From Stutzerimonas stutzeri (GTDB lineage: Bacteria; Pseudomonadota; Gammaproteobacteria; Pseudomonadales; Pseudomonadaceae), in contig CP077641.1 in NCBI GenBank assembly GCA_019056435.1, forward strand, positions 1,302,001 through 1,366,000: DNA of 64,000 bases, written 5' to 3'. The stretch's first letter is position 1; each line of letters begins with the position of its first letter. The notes under the pieces were generated by a model. The model worked only from the letters and a program-made list of their open reading frames with translations, did no database searches and was not told the DNA's origin. The translations under genes and the position numbers were made by a program. Positions 9,460 through 18,295 of this stretch are shown here, one piece after another.

Positions 9460-10647
9460 ATGTGGTATTCCGGTTTTCTCGGCCTTTCCGCCTGGCAGGT
9501 GGTTGTGGCCACCTTGCTCCTGACCCACGTCACCATCGTGGCGGTGACGGTCTACCTGCACCGGTATTCGGCGCATCGCTCGCTCGAGCTGAATGCCGGG
9601 CTCAAGCACTTCTTCCGCTTCTGGCTGTGGCTGACCACCGCCATGAACACCCGTGAGTGGACCGCCATCCACCGCAAGCATCACGCCAAATGCGAAACCG
9701 AGGAGGACCCTCACAGCCCGGTTCAGAAGGGCCTCGGCACCGTTCTGCGGCGCGGCGCGGAGCTCTACATGGAAGAAGCGAAGAACGAGGACACCCTGCG
9801 CATCTACGGCAAGAACTGCCCGGACGACTGGATCGAGCGTAACCTCTATACGCGCTTTCCCAATATGGGCATCGTCCTGATGCTGGCGATCGACCTCGCC
9901 CTGTTCGGCGTCGTCGGTCTGACCGTCTGGGCGGTACAGATGATCTGGATTCCGTTCTGGGCTGCCGGTGTGGTCAACGGCTTGGGCCATGCGGTGGGCT
10001 ACCGCAACTTCGAGTGCCGCGACGCGGCAACCAACCTGGTGCCTTGGGGCATCCTGATCGGAGGCGAAGAGCTGCACAACAACCACCACACCTACCCGAA
10101 CTCGGCCAAGCTCTCGGTGCGCAAGTGGGAATTCGACATGGGCTGGGCCTGGATCAAGCTGTTCAGCCTGTTCGGCCTGGCCAAGGTGAACCGTACGGCG
10201 CCGATCGCTCACCGCGTCAGTGCCAAGCACCAGCTCGACATGGACAGCGCCATGGCGATCCTCAACAACCGTTTCCAGATCATGGCGCAGTACCGCAAGC
10301 TGGTCATCGGCCCGCTGGTACGCCTGGAGCTGGAGCGCGCCGACACCTCCGTGCGCCATCACCTGCGCCGTGCCAAGCGCCTGCTGGCCCGTGAACCGAG
10401 CCTGCTGCACGACGAGCAGCATGCGCGCATCGCGGTGATCCTCGAGCAGAGCCAGTCGCTCAAGGTGATCTACGAACAACGCCTGGCGCTGCAGCAGATC
10501 TGGACCCGCACCAGCGCCAACGGCCACGAAATGCTCAATGCCATCAAACAATGGGTGCAGGAAGCCGAGGCGAGTGGCATCCAGTCGCTTCGCGAGTTCG
10601 CCGAGCATCTGCGGACCTACTCGCTGATGCCGGCCGTCGCCCGCTGA
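9460..10647 (+). CDS. Fatty acid desaturase (acyl-CoA delta-9 type)
   Basis: 395 residues. The three histidine boxes of membrane di-iron desaturases are present: HRYSAH, HRKHH and HNNHH, with hydrophobic spans between them (VVVATLLLTHVTIVAVTVYL near the N-terminus). Such enzymes insert a cis double bond into saturated acyl chains, using oxygen and an electron carrier, to tune membrane fluidity. The C-terminal 130 residues are a helical, charged extension seen in some Pseudomonas desaturases. The open frame extends upstream to 9202, but homology begins at the ATG at 9460 (MWYSGFLGLS), with GAGG about 12 bases before it. It is on its own transcript, followed 139 bases later by a diguanylate cyclase gene in the same direction. 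Confidence 0.9.
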   Translation: MWYSGFLGLSAWQVVVATLLLTHVTIVAVTVYLHRYSAHRSLELNAGLKHFFRFWLWLTTAMNTREWTAIHRKHHAKCETEEDPHSPVQKGLGTVLRRGAELYMEEAKNEDTLRIYGKNCPDDWIERNLYTRFPNMGIVLMLAIDLALFGVVGLTVWAVQMIWIPFWAAGVVNGLGHAVGYRNFECRDAATNLVPWGILIGGEELHNNHHTYPNSAKLSVRKWEFDMGWAWIKLFSLFGLAKVNRTAPIAHRVSAKHQLDMDSAMAILNNRFQIMAQYRKLVIGPLVRLELERADTSVRHHLRRAKRLLAREPSLLHDEQHARIAVILEQSQSLKVIYEQRLALQQIWTRTSANGHEMLNAIKQWVQEAEASGIQSLREFAEHLRTYSLMPAVAR

Positions 10648-10786
10648 CGACCTCTGATCGGCGCGATCGCTGAGGGTCGCGCCGGCCGGAACTTTAGGTA
10701 GGCGGCACTCTCTGAACTGCATTCTTTTGTCAGCGACAGCTGCGCCGGCACGCCGCCGGTAGCTGGCGCCTTTCTGGAACGCAGGT

Positions 10787-11785
10787 ATGAATCTGTTGAA
10801 GCAGCGCAGCGAAACCGGCCAGGGCATCGTCCCCCCCACCGAGGCTCAGACCCTTCTGGCGCTGATGCACGCGCGCGCCGAGGTCGAGCGACTGAGCGAG
10901 CGCGAGCACCTGTTCAGTACACTCATGGGAGCGGTCAATGCGGTGCTCTGGGCCTTCGACTGGAAGGCCCAGCAGATGATCTATGTCAGCCCCGCCTACG
11001 AGCAGATTTTCGGCCGTTCCGCTGCCCTGCTGCTGGCCGATTTCGGCGAGTGGCGCAACAGCGTCTACCCCGACGATGTCGAATATGCCCAGCAGACCAT
11101 GCTCGACGTGCTCGAAAAGGGCGCCGTCGAGGAGCGCGAGTACCGCATCATTCGGGCTGACGGGCAGTTGCGCTGGCTGAGTGACAAGTGTTTCGTGGCG
11201 CGCCGCGCCGACTCCGAACATGGCCCCATCATCGTCGGCATCGCCGAGGACATCACCGAAAAGAAACAGCTCGAAGGTGAACTCCAGCGTTTGGCCACCA
11301 TCGACGTGCTGACCCAGAGCAGCAACCGCCGGCACTTCTTCGAATGCGCCCAGCGCGAGTTCGACCTGGCTCGCCAGTACGCCTCACCGATGGCGTTTCT
11401 GTTGCTCGACATCGATGATTTCAAGCGCATCAACGACACCCACGGTCACCAGATGGGCGATCAGGTGCTGCAGCGGGTCGCCCAGTGTGGCTCCTCGGTG
11501 CTGCGCCGCGGCGACCTGTTCGGGCGCATCGGGGGCGAGGAGTTCGCGCTGCTGTTGCCCGGTTGCCAGCCGGACCTGGCCGAGCAGATCGCCGAGCGCT
11601 TGCAGCGGGAAATTCAGCGGCTGGTCTTCACCAGCGCTGACGGCCAGCGTTTCGGCGTGACCGCGAGCCTCGGGGTGACCTACCTGCGGGCCAGCGACAC
11701 GGACCTCAGCGCCCTGTCCGCGCGCGCCGACGCGGCCATGTACAGCGCCAAGCGCCTAGGCAAGAACCAGGTGATCGTCGGCTGA
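10787..11785 (+). CDS. PAS-GGDEF diguanylate cyclase
   Basis: 332 residues, apparently cytosolic. A PAS fold with PAC extension (about 45-165; MIYVSPAYEQIFGRS, ending IVGIAEDITEKKQ) precedes a GGDEF domain with the active signature GGEEF and an RxxD inhibitory site (RRGD five residues before it). It should synthesise cyclic-di-GMP from two GTP in response to a ligand or redox change at the PAS domain, with product feedback inhibition. It may be cotranscribed with the upstream desaturase. It converges on aguA across a hairpin at 11809-11833. Confidence 0.9.
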   Translation: MNLLKQRSETGQGIVPPTEAQTLLALMHARAEVERLSEREHLFSTLMGAVNAVLWAFDWKAQQMIYVSPAYEQIFGRSAALLLADFGEWRNSVYPDDVEYAQQTMLDVLEKGAVEEREYRIIRADGQLRWLSDKCFVARRADSEHGPIIVGIAEDITEKKQLEGELQRLATIDVLTQSSNRRHFFECAQREFDLARQYASPMAFLLLDIDDFKRINDTHGHQMGDQVLQRVAQCGSSVLRRGDLFGRIGGEEFALLLPGCQPDLAEQIAERLQREIQRLVFTSADGQRFGVTASLGVTYLRASDTDLSALSARADAAMYSAKRLGKNQVIVG

Positions 11786-11808
11786 TTCCCCTCATGATCC
11801 GCTGATCG

Positions 11809-11833
11809 CCGCCGCCAAGGGCCGTGGCGGCGG
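11809..11833. terminator. Hairpin between convergent genes
   Basis: A perfect 9-base stem, CCGCCGCCA with TGGCGGCGG and a 7-base loop, sits between the converging GGDEF gene and aguA. There is no T run on either strand, so it is a weak intrinsic terminator at best. Confidence 0.4.
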
Positions 11834-11838
11834 TCGGG

Positions 11839-12936
11839 TCAGGCCTGTGGCTGCTGCTGCGTGATGCAGTGAATGTTGCCGCCGCCCAGCAGAATCTCCC
11901 GACCCGGCACCATGACCACCCGATGTTCGGGAAATACCTCGGCGAGGATTCGCTCGGCCTCGGCGTCCAGCGGGTCGCCGAACGCGGGCGCGATGATGCC
12001 TCCATTGACGATGAGGAAGTTCACGTAGCTGCCGGCCAGTCGGATCGACGGATCGCGCGGCTGGCTGCCGTCCAGCGCAACGACACCGGCGCACTCCGCT
12101 TCGGTGGCATGCAGCGGGCCGGGGATCGGCATCTTGTGCACGGTGATCGCGCGGCCCTTCGCATCACGGGCCTGCGCCAACACCGCCATGGCCGCCTGGC
12201 AGCGTTCGAAGTTGGGGTCGGTCGGGTCGTCGGTCCAGGCCAGAAGCACTTCGCCAGGGCGCACGAAGCAGCAGAAGTTGTCGACGTGGCCGTCGGTCTC
12301 GTCGTTAAACAGGCCGTGCGGCAGCCAGATGACCTTGTCGATGGACAGGTGATCACGCAAGACCGCCTCGATCGCTTCGCGCGACAGGTGCGGGTTACGG
12401 TTGCGGTTGAGCAGGCATTCTTCGGTGGTGATCAGGGTGCCTTCACCGTCCACGTGAATGGAGCCGCCCTCAAGCACGAAGCCCTCGGTGCGGTAGCGAT
12501 CGCAGCGCTCGATCTCTAGAATCTTCTGGGCCACTTCATCGTCGCGCTGCCAGTCGGCGTAAAGCCCGCCGTCGAGCCCGCCCCAGGCGTTGAACGTCCA
12601 GTCCACGCCGCGCAGCCCGCCGTGGCCGTCGATGACGAAGGTTGGACCGGTGTCGCGCACCCAGGCATCGTCGGTGCTCATTTCCACCACGCGGATGCGC
12701 GCATCGGCCAGCGCGGCGCGGGCGGTGTGGAACTGTTCGGGCATGGCGCAGACGGTCACCGGCTCGAAACGCGCGATGGCGGTGGCCACGGCAGCAAAGG
12801 CGGCCTGGGCCGGCGCACCGTTGTCACGCCAGTTGTCAGGGCGCTGCGGCCAGACCATCCACGTCTGACTGTGCGGTGCCCATTCGGCAGGCATGTGGTA
12901 ACCGTCTTGGCGGGGCGTGGAGGTCAGGGTGGTCAT
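11839..12936 (-). CDS. aguA: Agmatine deiminase
   Basis: 365 residues, full length for the family. The enzyme hydrolyses agmatine to N-carbamoylputrescine and ammonia, the first step of the route from arginine-derived agmatine to putrescine. Seen in the sequence: the N-terminal [18 protein letters not shown] typical of peptidylarginine deiminase-fold agmatine deiminases, [24 protein letters not shown], and the C-terminal nucleophile Cys357 in GGGNIHC. The start ATG is preceded by AGGA. The partner aguB (N-carbamoylputrescine amidohydrolase) and the repressor aguR are not in the window. The spu genes that use the resulting putrescine lie 4.5 kb away. Confidence 0.95.
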   Translation of the reverse strand: MTTLTSTPRQDGYHMPAEWAPHSQTWMVWPQRPDNWRDNGAPAQAAFAAVATAIARFEPVTVCAMPEQFHTARAALADARIRVVEMSTDDAWVRDTGPTFVIDGHGGLRGVDWTFNAWGGLDGGLYADWQRDDEVAQKILEIERCDRYRTEGFVLEGGSIHVDGEGTLITTEECLLNRNRNPHLSREAIEAVLRDHLSIDKVIWLPHGLFNDETDGHVDNFCCFVRPGEVLLAWTDDPTDPNFERCQAAMAVLAQARDAKGRAITVHKMPIPGPLHATEAECAGVVALDGSQPRDPSIRLAGSYVNFLIVNGGIIAPAFGDPLDAEAERILAEVFPEHRVVMVPGREILLGGGNIHCITQQQPQA

Positions 12937-13279
12937 TGAAGATCCTATGGTTGCAAGGTGGGGTGGTTACGCCGGCCCACCGGGGCAGTTGCGAGGACTG
13001 AAGGCGTCCACGGCCTGGGGCCGGCTCGGCGAACGCCGCCCAGGTGCCGTATTGGAAGCCATGACGGTGTGGGACGCAATCATCCGCTGGTCAGCGGGGC
13101 CAGCCGCCTTCTGTTCATCTTCATCCATGCACGCCGGGACCTGAGCCATTCGGGCCCGAGCGATTACCGCCTCGCCGGGTGTGGTATGCACGCTTTCGTG
13201 AGCATATCGCCGCTACGCTGGTCGGATGTCATGAGCCGTTCGACGAAACAGGTTCCAAAGCCGCAGGAGAAGCGTTGCG
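12937..13279. other. Intergenic region between aguA and the phytochrome gene
   Basis: 343 bases between two divergent genes, so it should hold both promoters. Short frames here lack homologous-looking protein, and I see no convincing repeat, terminator or operator. AGGAGA at 13265-13270 is the ribosome binding site for the phytochrome TTG start. Confidence 0.5.
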
Positions 13280-15835
13280 TTGACTGATACGACACCCTCT
13301 GACGCCACTCTGGATTGTGCCCAAGAGCCGATCCATCTGCCGGGGGCCATCCAGCCGCACGGCGTGTTGCTGGGCTGCACCTTGCCCGACTGGTCCATCG
13401 CGCATGTCTCGGCGAATTGCCAGGCATTCTTCAGCGGCGTCGAGCCGGCGTCGCTGCTGGGGCAGCCGCTCGATCGTGTGTTGCCGCTCGAGACCGTCCA
13501 CGCGGTGCGCAACCAGTTGCAGACGGCCATGCTCGCCGGTACGGCAGAGCGCCTGGATTGCCTGGCGCTGGACGTCGGGGCGCAGCGATATGACCTGACG
13601 GTGCACATGGCCGACGGTCTTGCAGTGATCGAGGCGACGCCAGCGGTGCAGGGCTCGGACGCGAACGGGGTCAGCCTGTTGCGCGGCCTGGCGGGGCGCC
13701 TGCGCCGTGCGCCAACGGTCGCGCGATTGCTGACGCTCGCCGCGCAACAGATGCGGGCGGTGACCGGCTACGACCGGGTGATGATCTATCGGTTTCTGCA
13801 TGACGATTCAGGTGAGGTCGTGGCCGAGGCCGTACGGCCGGGTACCGAGTCCTATCTCGGTCTGCGTTACCCCGCCACCGACATTCCCGCACAGGCGCGC
13901 ACGCTCTACCGTCGCCAGCCCCTGCGCCTCATCCCTGACGTCGATTACCAGCCGGTGCCGGTGCTGCCGGGGCGCGGCCCGGACGGACTGCCGCTCGACC
14001 TGGGCCTGGCGGCGCTGCGCAGCGTATCGCCCGTTCACATCCAATACCTGCGCAACATGGGGGTCCGGGCGACGTTGACGGTCAGCCTGATGAAGGGCGA
14101 TCGCCTGTGGGGCTTGATCGCCTGCCACCATGGCGAGCCCCATTACCTTAGCGGCGCGCTGTGCTCGGCGGCCGAGCTGTTTGGTCAGATGCTGTCGTTG
14201 CAGATCGACGCGCGCGAGCAGCAGCACGAGCAGCAGCGACTGTCCCTGGCGCAGGATGCACACGATCAGTTGCTGGCGGCCATGTCCCCGCGAGACACCG
14301 TCTTCGAAGATCTGGATCGCTATGCCGACATGCTCAACAGCATGATCGCCTGCGATGGCATGGCGGTCTGGTCCAACGGAGCGCTCAGCGGGCGCGGCAT
14401 GCTGCCGCCCGAGGACGCCATCGCCGAGCTGATCGCCTTTCTCGAGCGGATGCCCGCCGACCGTATTTACGCCACGTCGTCGCTCTCCGAACATTTCGCC
14501 GCCGCGGGCCGGTTTGCCGAATGCGCCAGCGGCGTGCTGGCGATCCCCATCTCGCGAGTGGCGCAGGATTACCTCCTGTTCTTCCGCCGCGAGCTGATCC
14601 AGACGGTGAGCTGGGGCGGCAATCCTGACAAGGCGACCCAGCGGGACCCGGCGACCGGCAAGCTGCATCCGCGTAGCAGCTTCGAGGCATGGCGCGAGAC
14701 GGTCCGGGGCCACGCCCAGCCGTGGACGACCAGCGAGCGGCGGGTCGCCGAAACGCTCCGGGTGGCCCTGCTCGAGGTGGTGCTGCGACGCTCCGAGCTG
14801 ATCGCCACCGAGCGTCAACGCGCCCAGGACAGCCAGTCCCTGCTGATCGCCGAACTCAATCATCGGGTAAAGAACGTACTCAGCCTGGTGCTGGCAACGA
14901 CCCGTCAAAGCGCCCAGCAGGCGACTTCGGTCGAGGCGTTCACCGAGGAGGTCGAGCGGCGCATCCAGGCGCTGGCCAGCGCCCACGACCAGATCAACGC
15001 ACCCAGCGGTACCTCGACGCATCTCCGCGCGCTGCTAGAGTCCGAAGCGCGCGCCTGGTGCCGCGAGGACGAGCCGGACGAGCGCGTGCAACTGACGGGC
15101 GATGCGGTGCTGCTCGATGTGCGCGCCTATCAGACGCTCGCGCTGGTGTTCCACGAGATGATGACCAATGCGGCGAAGTACGGTGCGCTCAGCGTGCCGG
15201 GCGGGCAACTGGCCGTGACCTGGCGGCTGGTCGAGGGGCGCGGGTTGGAGATCGAATGGAACGAGAGCGGCGGACCGATCGTTCAGGCTCCGACGCGCCG
15301 AGGCTTCGGCAGCATCGTGACCGAGCGCACCATCGCTTTCGAACTGCAAGGCGAGGCGCGCGTGGAATTCAGGCCCGAGGGCCTGTTCGCGTTCTTCATG
15401 GTTCCGGCCGAGCACGTCTCGCCGAGCGCGGACCAACCGCGGCGGGCCGACGCGGCGAAGCGGACAACCAGCTCCATAGCCGGCCTGCGCCTGCTTCTGG
15501 TCGAGGACAGCATGATGATTGCCCTAGATGCCCAGACCATGCTGGAGGATGCGGGTGTGCAGGTCGAGATCGCCGGCTCGCTGGACGATGCGCGTCGTGC
15601 CCTGCGGCTCGATCGGTTCGATCTGGTGGTGCTCGACGTCAATCTGGCTGGCGAAACCAGCCTGGGCATCGCCGCCGAACTCGAGGCCGAGCAGCGTCCG
15701 TTCCTCTTCGCCACCGGCTATGGCGCTCGTACAGCCATCCCCGAGCGCTTCGATCAGGTGCCGGTGGTGACCAAGCCCTACAACCTGAGTGCGCTTGCCT
15801 ACGCCATGGGCCAGTTACCCGGCGTGCCGCGGTAG
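13280..15835 (+). CDS. bphP: Bacteriophytochrome: PAS-GAF-PHY-HWE histidine kinase with C-terminal receiver
   Basis: 851 residues. A red/far-red photoreceptor by architecture: PAS-2 (about 10-115) with Cys13 (LDCAQEPIHLPGAIQPHG), the expected biliverdin attachment site; GAF (about 140-310) with the chromophore-pocket motif DIPAQAR; PHY (about 320-500) with the tongue motif PRSSFEAW. An HWE-type kinase follows, with His528 (ELNHRVKN), N-box HEMMTNAAKYGALS and WNESGGP. The receiver at the C-terminus has Asp786 (LVVLDVNLAG). The TTG start is supported by AGGAGA ten bases upstream. Unlike many bphP loci, no heme oxygenase (bphO) gene, the source of biliverdin, is adjacent. The built-in receiver suggests intramolecular or reverse phosphotransfer. 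It converges on spuI. Confidence 0.92.
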   Translation: MTDTTPSDATLDCAQEPIHLPGAIQPHGVLLGCTLPDWSIAHVSANCQAFFSGVEPASLLGQPLDRVLPLETVHAVRNQLQTAMLAGTAERLDCLALDVGAQRYDLTVHMADGLAVIEATPAVQGSDANGVSLLRGLAGRLRRAPTVARLLTLAAQQMRAVTGYDRVMIYRFLHDDSGEVVAEAVRPGTESYLGLRYPATDIPAQARTLYRRQPLRLIPDVDYQPVPVLPGRGPDGLPLDLGLAALRSVSPVHIQYLRNMGVRATLTVSLMKGDRLWGLIACHHGEPHYLSGALCSAAELFGQMLSLQIDAREQQHEQQRLSLAQDAHDQLLAAMSPRDTVFEDLDRYADMLNSMIACDGMAVWSNGALSGRGMLPPEDAIAELIAFLERMPADRIYATSSLSEHFAAAGRFAECASGVLAIPISRVAQDYLLFFRRELIQTVSWGGNPDKATQRDPATGKLHPRSSFEAWRETVRGHAQPWTTSERRVAETLRVALLEVVLRRSELIATERQRAQDSQSLLIAELNHRVKNVLSLVLATTRQSAQQATSVEAFTEEVERRIQALASAHDQINAPSGTSTHLRALLESEARAWCREDEPDERVQLTGDAVLLDVRAYQTLALVFHEMMTNAAKYGALSVPGGQLAVTWRLVEGRGLEIEWNESGGPIVQAPTRRGFGSIVTERTIAFELQGEARVEFRPEGLFAFFMVPAEHVSPSADQPRRADAAKRTTSSIAGLRLLLVEDSMMIALDAQTMLEDAGVQVEIAGSLDDARRALRLDRFDLVVLDVNLAGETSLGIAAELEAEQRPFLFATGYGARTAIPERFDQVPVVTKPYNLSALAYAMGQLPGVPR

Positions 15836-15842
15836 GGGCGAC

Positions 15843-15864
15843 GGGCGCACCGCCACGTGCGCCC
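15843..15864. terminator. Hairpin between convergent genes
   Basis: GGGCGCAC pairs perfectly with GTGCGCCC around a six-base loop, in the 43-base gap between the converging phytochrome and spuI genes. There is no T run, so it is a weak terminator candidate for both transcripts. Confidence 0.4.
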
Positions 15865-15878
15865 GCGCAACCGTCCGC

Positions 15879-17264
15879 TCAGACGGTATGCAGGTACCAG
15901 TTGTATTCCAGGTCGGAGATCGAGTGCTCGAACTCGGCCAGCTCGCTTTCCTTGCAGGCGACGAAGATGTCGATGTAGTCGGGGTTGATGTAGCGGGCCA
16001 TGATCTCGCTGTCATCGAGTTCACGCAGGGCGTCGCGTAGGTTGGTCGGCAGGCTTTGCTCGACCTGCTCGTAAGAGTTGCCCTCGATCGGCTGATCGGG
16101 CTCGATCTTGTTGGTCAGGCCGTGGTGAACCCCGGCGAGCACGCCGGCCAACAGCAGGTACGGATTGGCGTCGGCACCGGCCACGCGATGCTCGATGCGC
16201 ACCGCATCGGGGCTGTCGGTCGGGACGCGCAGCGCCACGGTGCGGTTGTCCAGCCCCCAGCACGGCGCGTTCGGCACGTAGAACTGCGCGCCGAAACGCC
16301 GGTAGGAATTGACGTTGGGGCAGAGAAAGGCCATCGAGGCCGCCATGGTCTGCTGAATGCCGCCGATGGCGTGGCGCAGCGTGTCGCTTTCCAACGGGTT
16401 GTCGGTGGCGAAAATATTGTTGCCATTCTTGTCCAGCAGCGAGATGTGCACGTGCAGCCCGTTGCCGGCCTGGCCCGGATAGGGCTTGGCCATGAAGGTG
16501 CTGTCCATCTCGTGGTCGTAGGCGATGTTCTTGATCAGTCGCTTGAGCAGCACGGCGTAGTCGCACGCCTTGATCGGATCGGCGACGTGGTGAAGGTTGA
16601 CTTCGAACTGCGCCGGGGCGCTTTCCTTGACGATGGCATCGGCGGGTATGCCCTGCTCCTTGGCGCCTTCGAGGATGTCCTGCAGGCAGTCGACGTACTC
16701 GTCGAGGTCATCGATCAGGTAGACCTGGGTGGAGTGCGGGCGCTTGCCCGAGATCGGTGAGCGCGGCGGTTGCGGGCGGCCGTTCACGTTCTCCTGGTCG
16801 ATCAGGTAGAACTCCAGCTCGAACGCGGCGCAGATGGTCAGGCCCAGTTCGTCGAACTTGCTGACCACCTGGCGCAGCACTTCGCGGGGGTCGGCGAAAA
16901 ACGGTGAGCCGTCGCGCTCGTGCATGGTCATCAGCAGCTGAGCGGTGGGGCGTTTCTGCCAGGGTTCGTTACTCAGGGTGTTGGGGATCGGGAAGCAGGT
17001 CCGGTCGGAATCGCCGATGTCCATGCCCAGCCCGGTGCTCTCGACGGTAATGCCATTGATGTCCAGGGCGAACAGCGAGGCGGGGAGGTTGATGCCTTTC
17101 TCATACACCTTGTGCAGGCTGCCGCGCTCGATGCGCTTGCCTCGGACGACGCCGTTCATGTCTGCAATCAGCAGGTCGACGTACTGAACCTCCGGGTGTT
17201 CCTTGAGAAACGCGTTCGCTTCGTTGAGCTGAACGGCACGCGGCGGGGAAGCATGATGAAGCAC
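15879..17264 (-). CDS. spuI: Glutamate-polyamine ligase (glutamine synthetase family), SpuI-like
   Basis: About 461 residues, a class of glutamine synthetase paralogue that attaches glutamate to putrescine or other polyamines at the cost of ATP. This opens the gamma-glutamylation route of polyamine breakdown. Family features: VDLLIADMNGVVRGKR near the start, the catalytic stretch FELEFYLID, HVHISLLD, and the ATP/glutamate site AGADANPYLLLA. The frame stays open to a TTG at 17285. Neither that start nor the GTG at 17264 has a clear ribosome binding site. I use the GTG because homology begins just after it (RAVQLNEANAFLKEHPE). It is divergent from spuA, sharing a 240-base upstream region. Confidence 0.88.
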   Translation of the reverse strand: MLHHASPPRAVQLNEANAFLKEHPEVQYVDLLIADMNGVVRGKRIERGSLHKVYEKGINLPASLFALDINGITVESTGLGMDIGDSDRTCFPIPNTLSNEPWQKRPTAQLLMTMHERDGSPFFADPREVLRQVVSKFDELGLTICAAFELEFYLIDQENVNGRPQPPRSPISGKRPHSTQVYLIDDLDEYVDCLQDILEGAKEQGIPADAIVKESAPAQFEVNLHHVADPIKACDYAVLLKRLIKNIAYDHEMDSTFMAKPYPGQAGNGLHVHISLLDKNGNNIFATDNPLESDTLRHAIGGIQQTMAASMAFLCPNVNSYRRFGAQFYVPNAPCWGLDNRTVALRVPTDSPDAVRIEHRVAGADANPYLLLAGVLAGVHHGLTNKIEPDQPIEGNSYEQVEQSLPTNLRDALRELDDSEIMARYINPDYIDIFVACKESELAEFEHSISDLEYNWYLHTV

Positions 17265-17505
17265 CTTAATTGTTAAAAATTTCAATCATCAAACGGCTCG
17301 TCTTGGAGTCAATCGAAAAGCCTTGTCGCTGTCAATAGCGCCCGGAAGTGCCCTGTGAAGGCCCACAGTGGGCGTTTTTGGGGCGATTGGCCTGCATCCG
17401 ATCAATCGAATGGGCGGCTTTGCGACACGCCAATGCTTGGCTATTGTCTATAAAAATGAACAAGACTACTCTCCGACGAGCCCTAACCGGAAAGACGAGT
17501 ATCCC

Positions 17506-18252
17506 ATGCCTCGCGTGCCATTGATCGGCGTTTCGGCCTGTACCAGGCAGATCGGCCACCACAGTTTCCACATCGCCGGGGACAAGTACCTGCGTGCTGC
17601 CGCCATTGCCGGCATGCCGCTGGTGATTCCGGCCCTGGGTGAGCTGATCGATCCCGGTGCCCTACTCGATAGCGTAGACGGTCTGCTTTTCACCGGCTCG
17701 CCGTCGAATGTCGAGCCCCATCATTACGGTGGCCCGGCCAGTGCCGAGGGCACGCCGCACGACCCTTCTCGTGACCGCCTCACGCTGCCCTTGATTCGTG
17801 CAGCGGTGGACGCCGGCGTGCCTGTATTCGGCGTCTGCCGTGGTTTCCAGGAAATGAACGTGGCCTTCGGTGGCAGCCTGCACCAGAAGGTCCATGAAGT
17901 CGGCCGGTATGCCGATCATCGCGAGCGTGCCGACGATCCGGTGGAGGTGCAGTATGGGCTCAGCCATCCGCTGCACGTTCAGCCCGGTGGCCTGCTCGAG
18001 CAGCTCGGGCTGCCCCGGACCATCGAGGTCAACTCGGTGCATGGTCAGGGCGTCGAGCGGCTCGGCCAGGGGCTGCGCATCGAGGCGCTGGCACCGGACG
18101 GGTTGATCGAGGCGTTTTCCGTCGAGGGCGCACGCAGTTTCGCCCTGGGCGTGCAATGGCATCCTGAATGGAAGGTGCACGAGCACCCGTACTACCTGGC
18201 CTTGTTCGAGGGCTTTGCCCACGCCTGCCGGGAACGCGCAGGACGGCGCTGA
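17506..18252 (+). CDS. spuA: Gamma-glutamyl-polyamine/GABA hydrolase, class I glutamine amidotransferase family
   Basis: 248 residues, PuuD/SpuA type. It removes glutamate from gamma-glutamylated intermediates of polyamine catabolism. The class I amidotransferase triad is visible: Cys111 in FGVCRGFQE, and His with Glu in QWHPEW near the C-terminus. The start ATG (MPRVPLIGVS) matches the family N-terminus. It is the first gene of spuABCDEFGH. A short GCCCA/TGGGC hairpin followed by GTTTTT lies at 17361-17378 in the leader and could attenuate the operon, but the stem is only five bases. Confidence 0.92.
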   Translation: MPRVPLIGVSACTRQIGHHSFHIAGDKYLRAAAIAGMPLVIPALGELIDPGALLDSVDGLLFTGSPSNVEPHHYGGPASAEGTPHDPSRDRLTLPLIRAAVDAGVPVFGVCRGFQEMNVAFGGSLHQKVHEVGRYADHRERADDPVEVQYGLSHPLHVQPGGLLEQLGLPRTIEVNSVHGQGVERLGQGLRIEALAPDGLIEAFSVEGARSFALGVQWHPEWKVHEHPYYLALFEGFAHACRERAGRR

Positions 18253-18295
18253 GCGCAGCCGGCACGGCGCTCGTAACATCAATTCTGAGGTCGAT

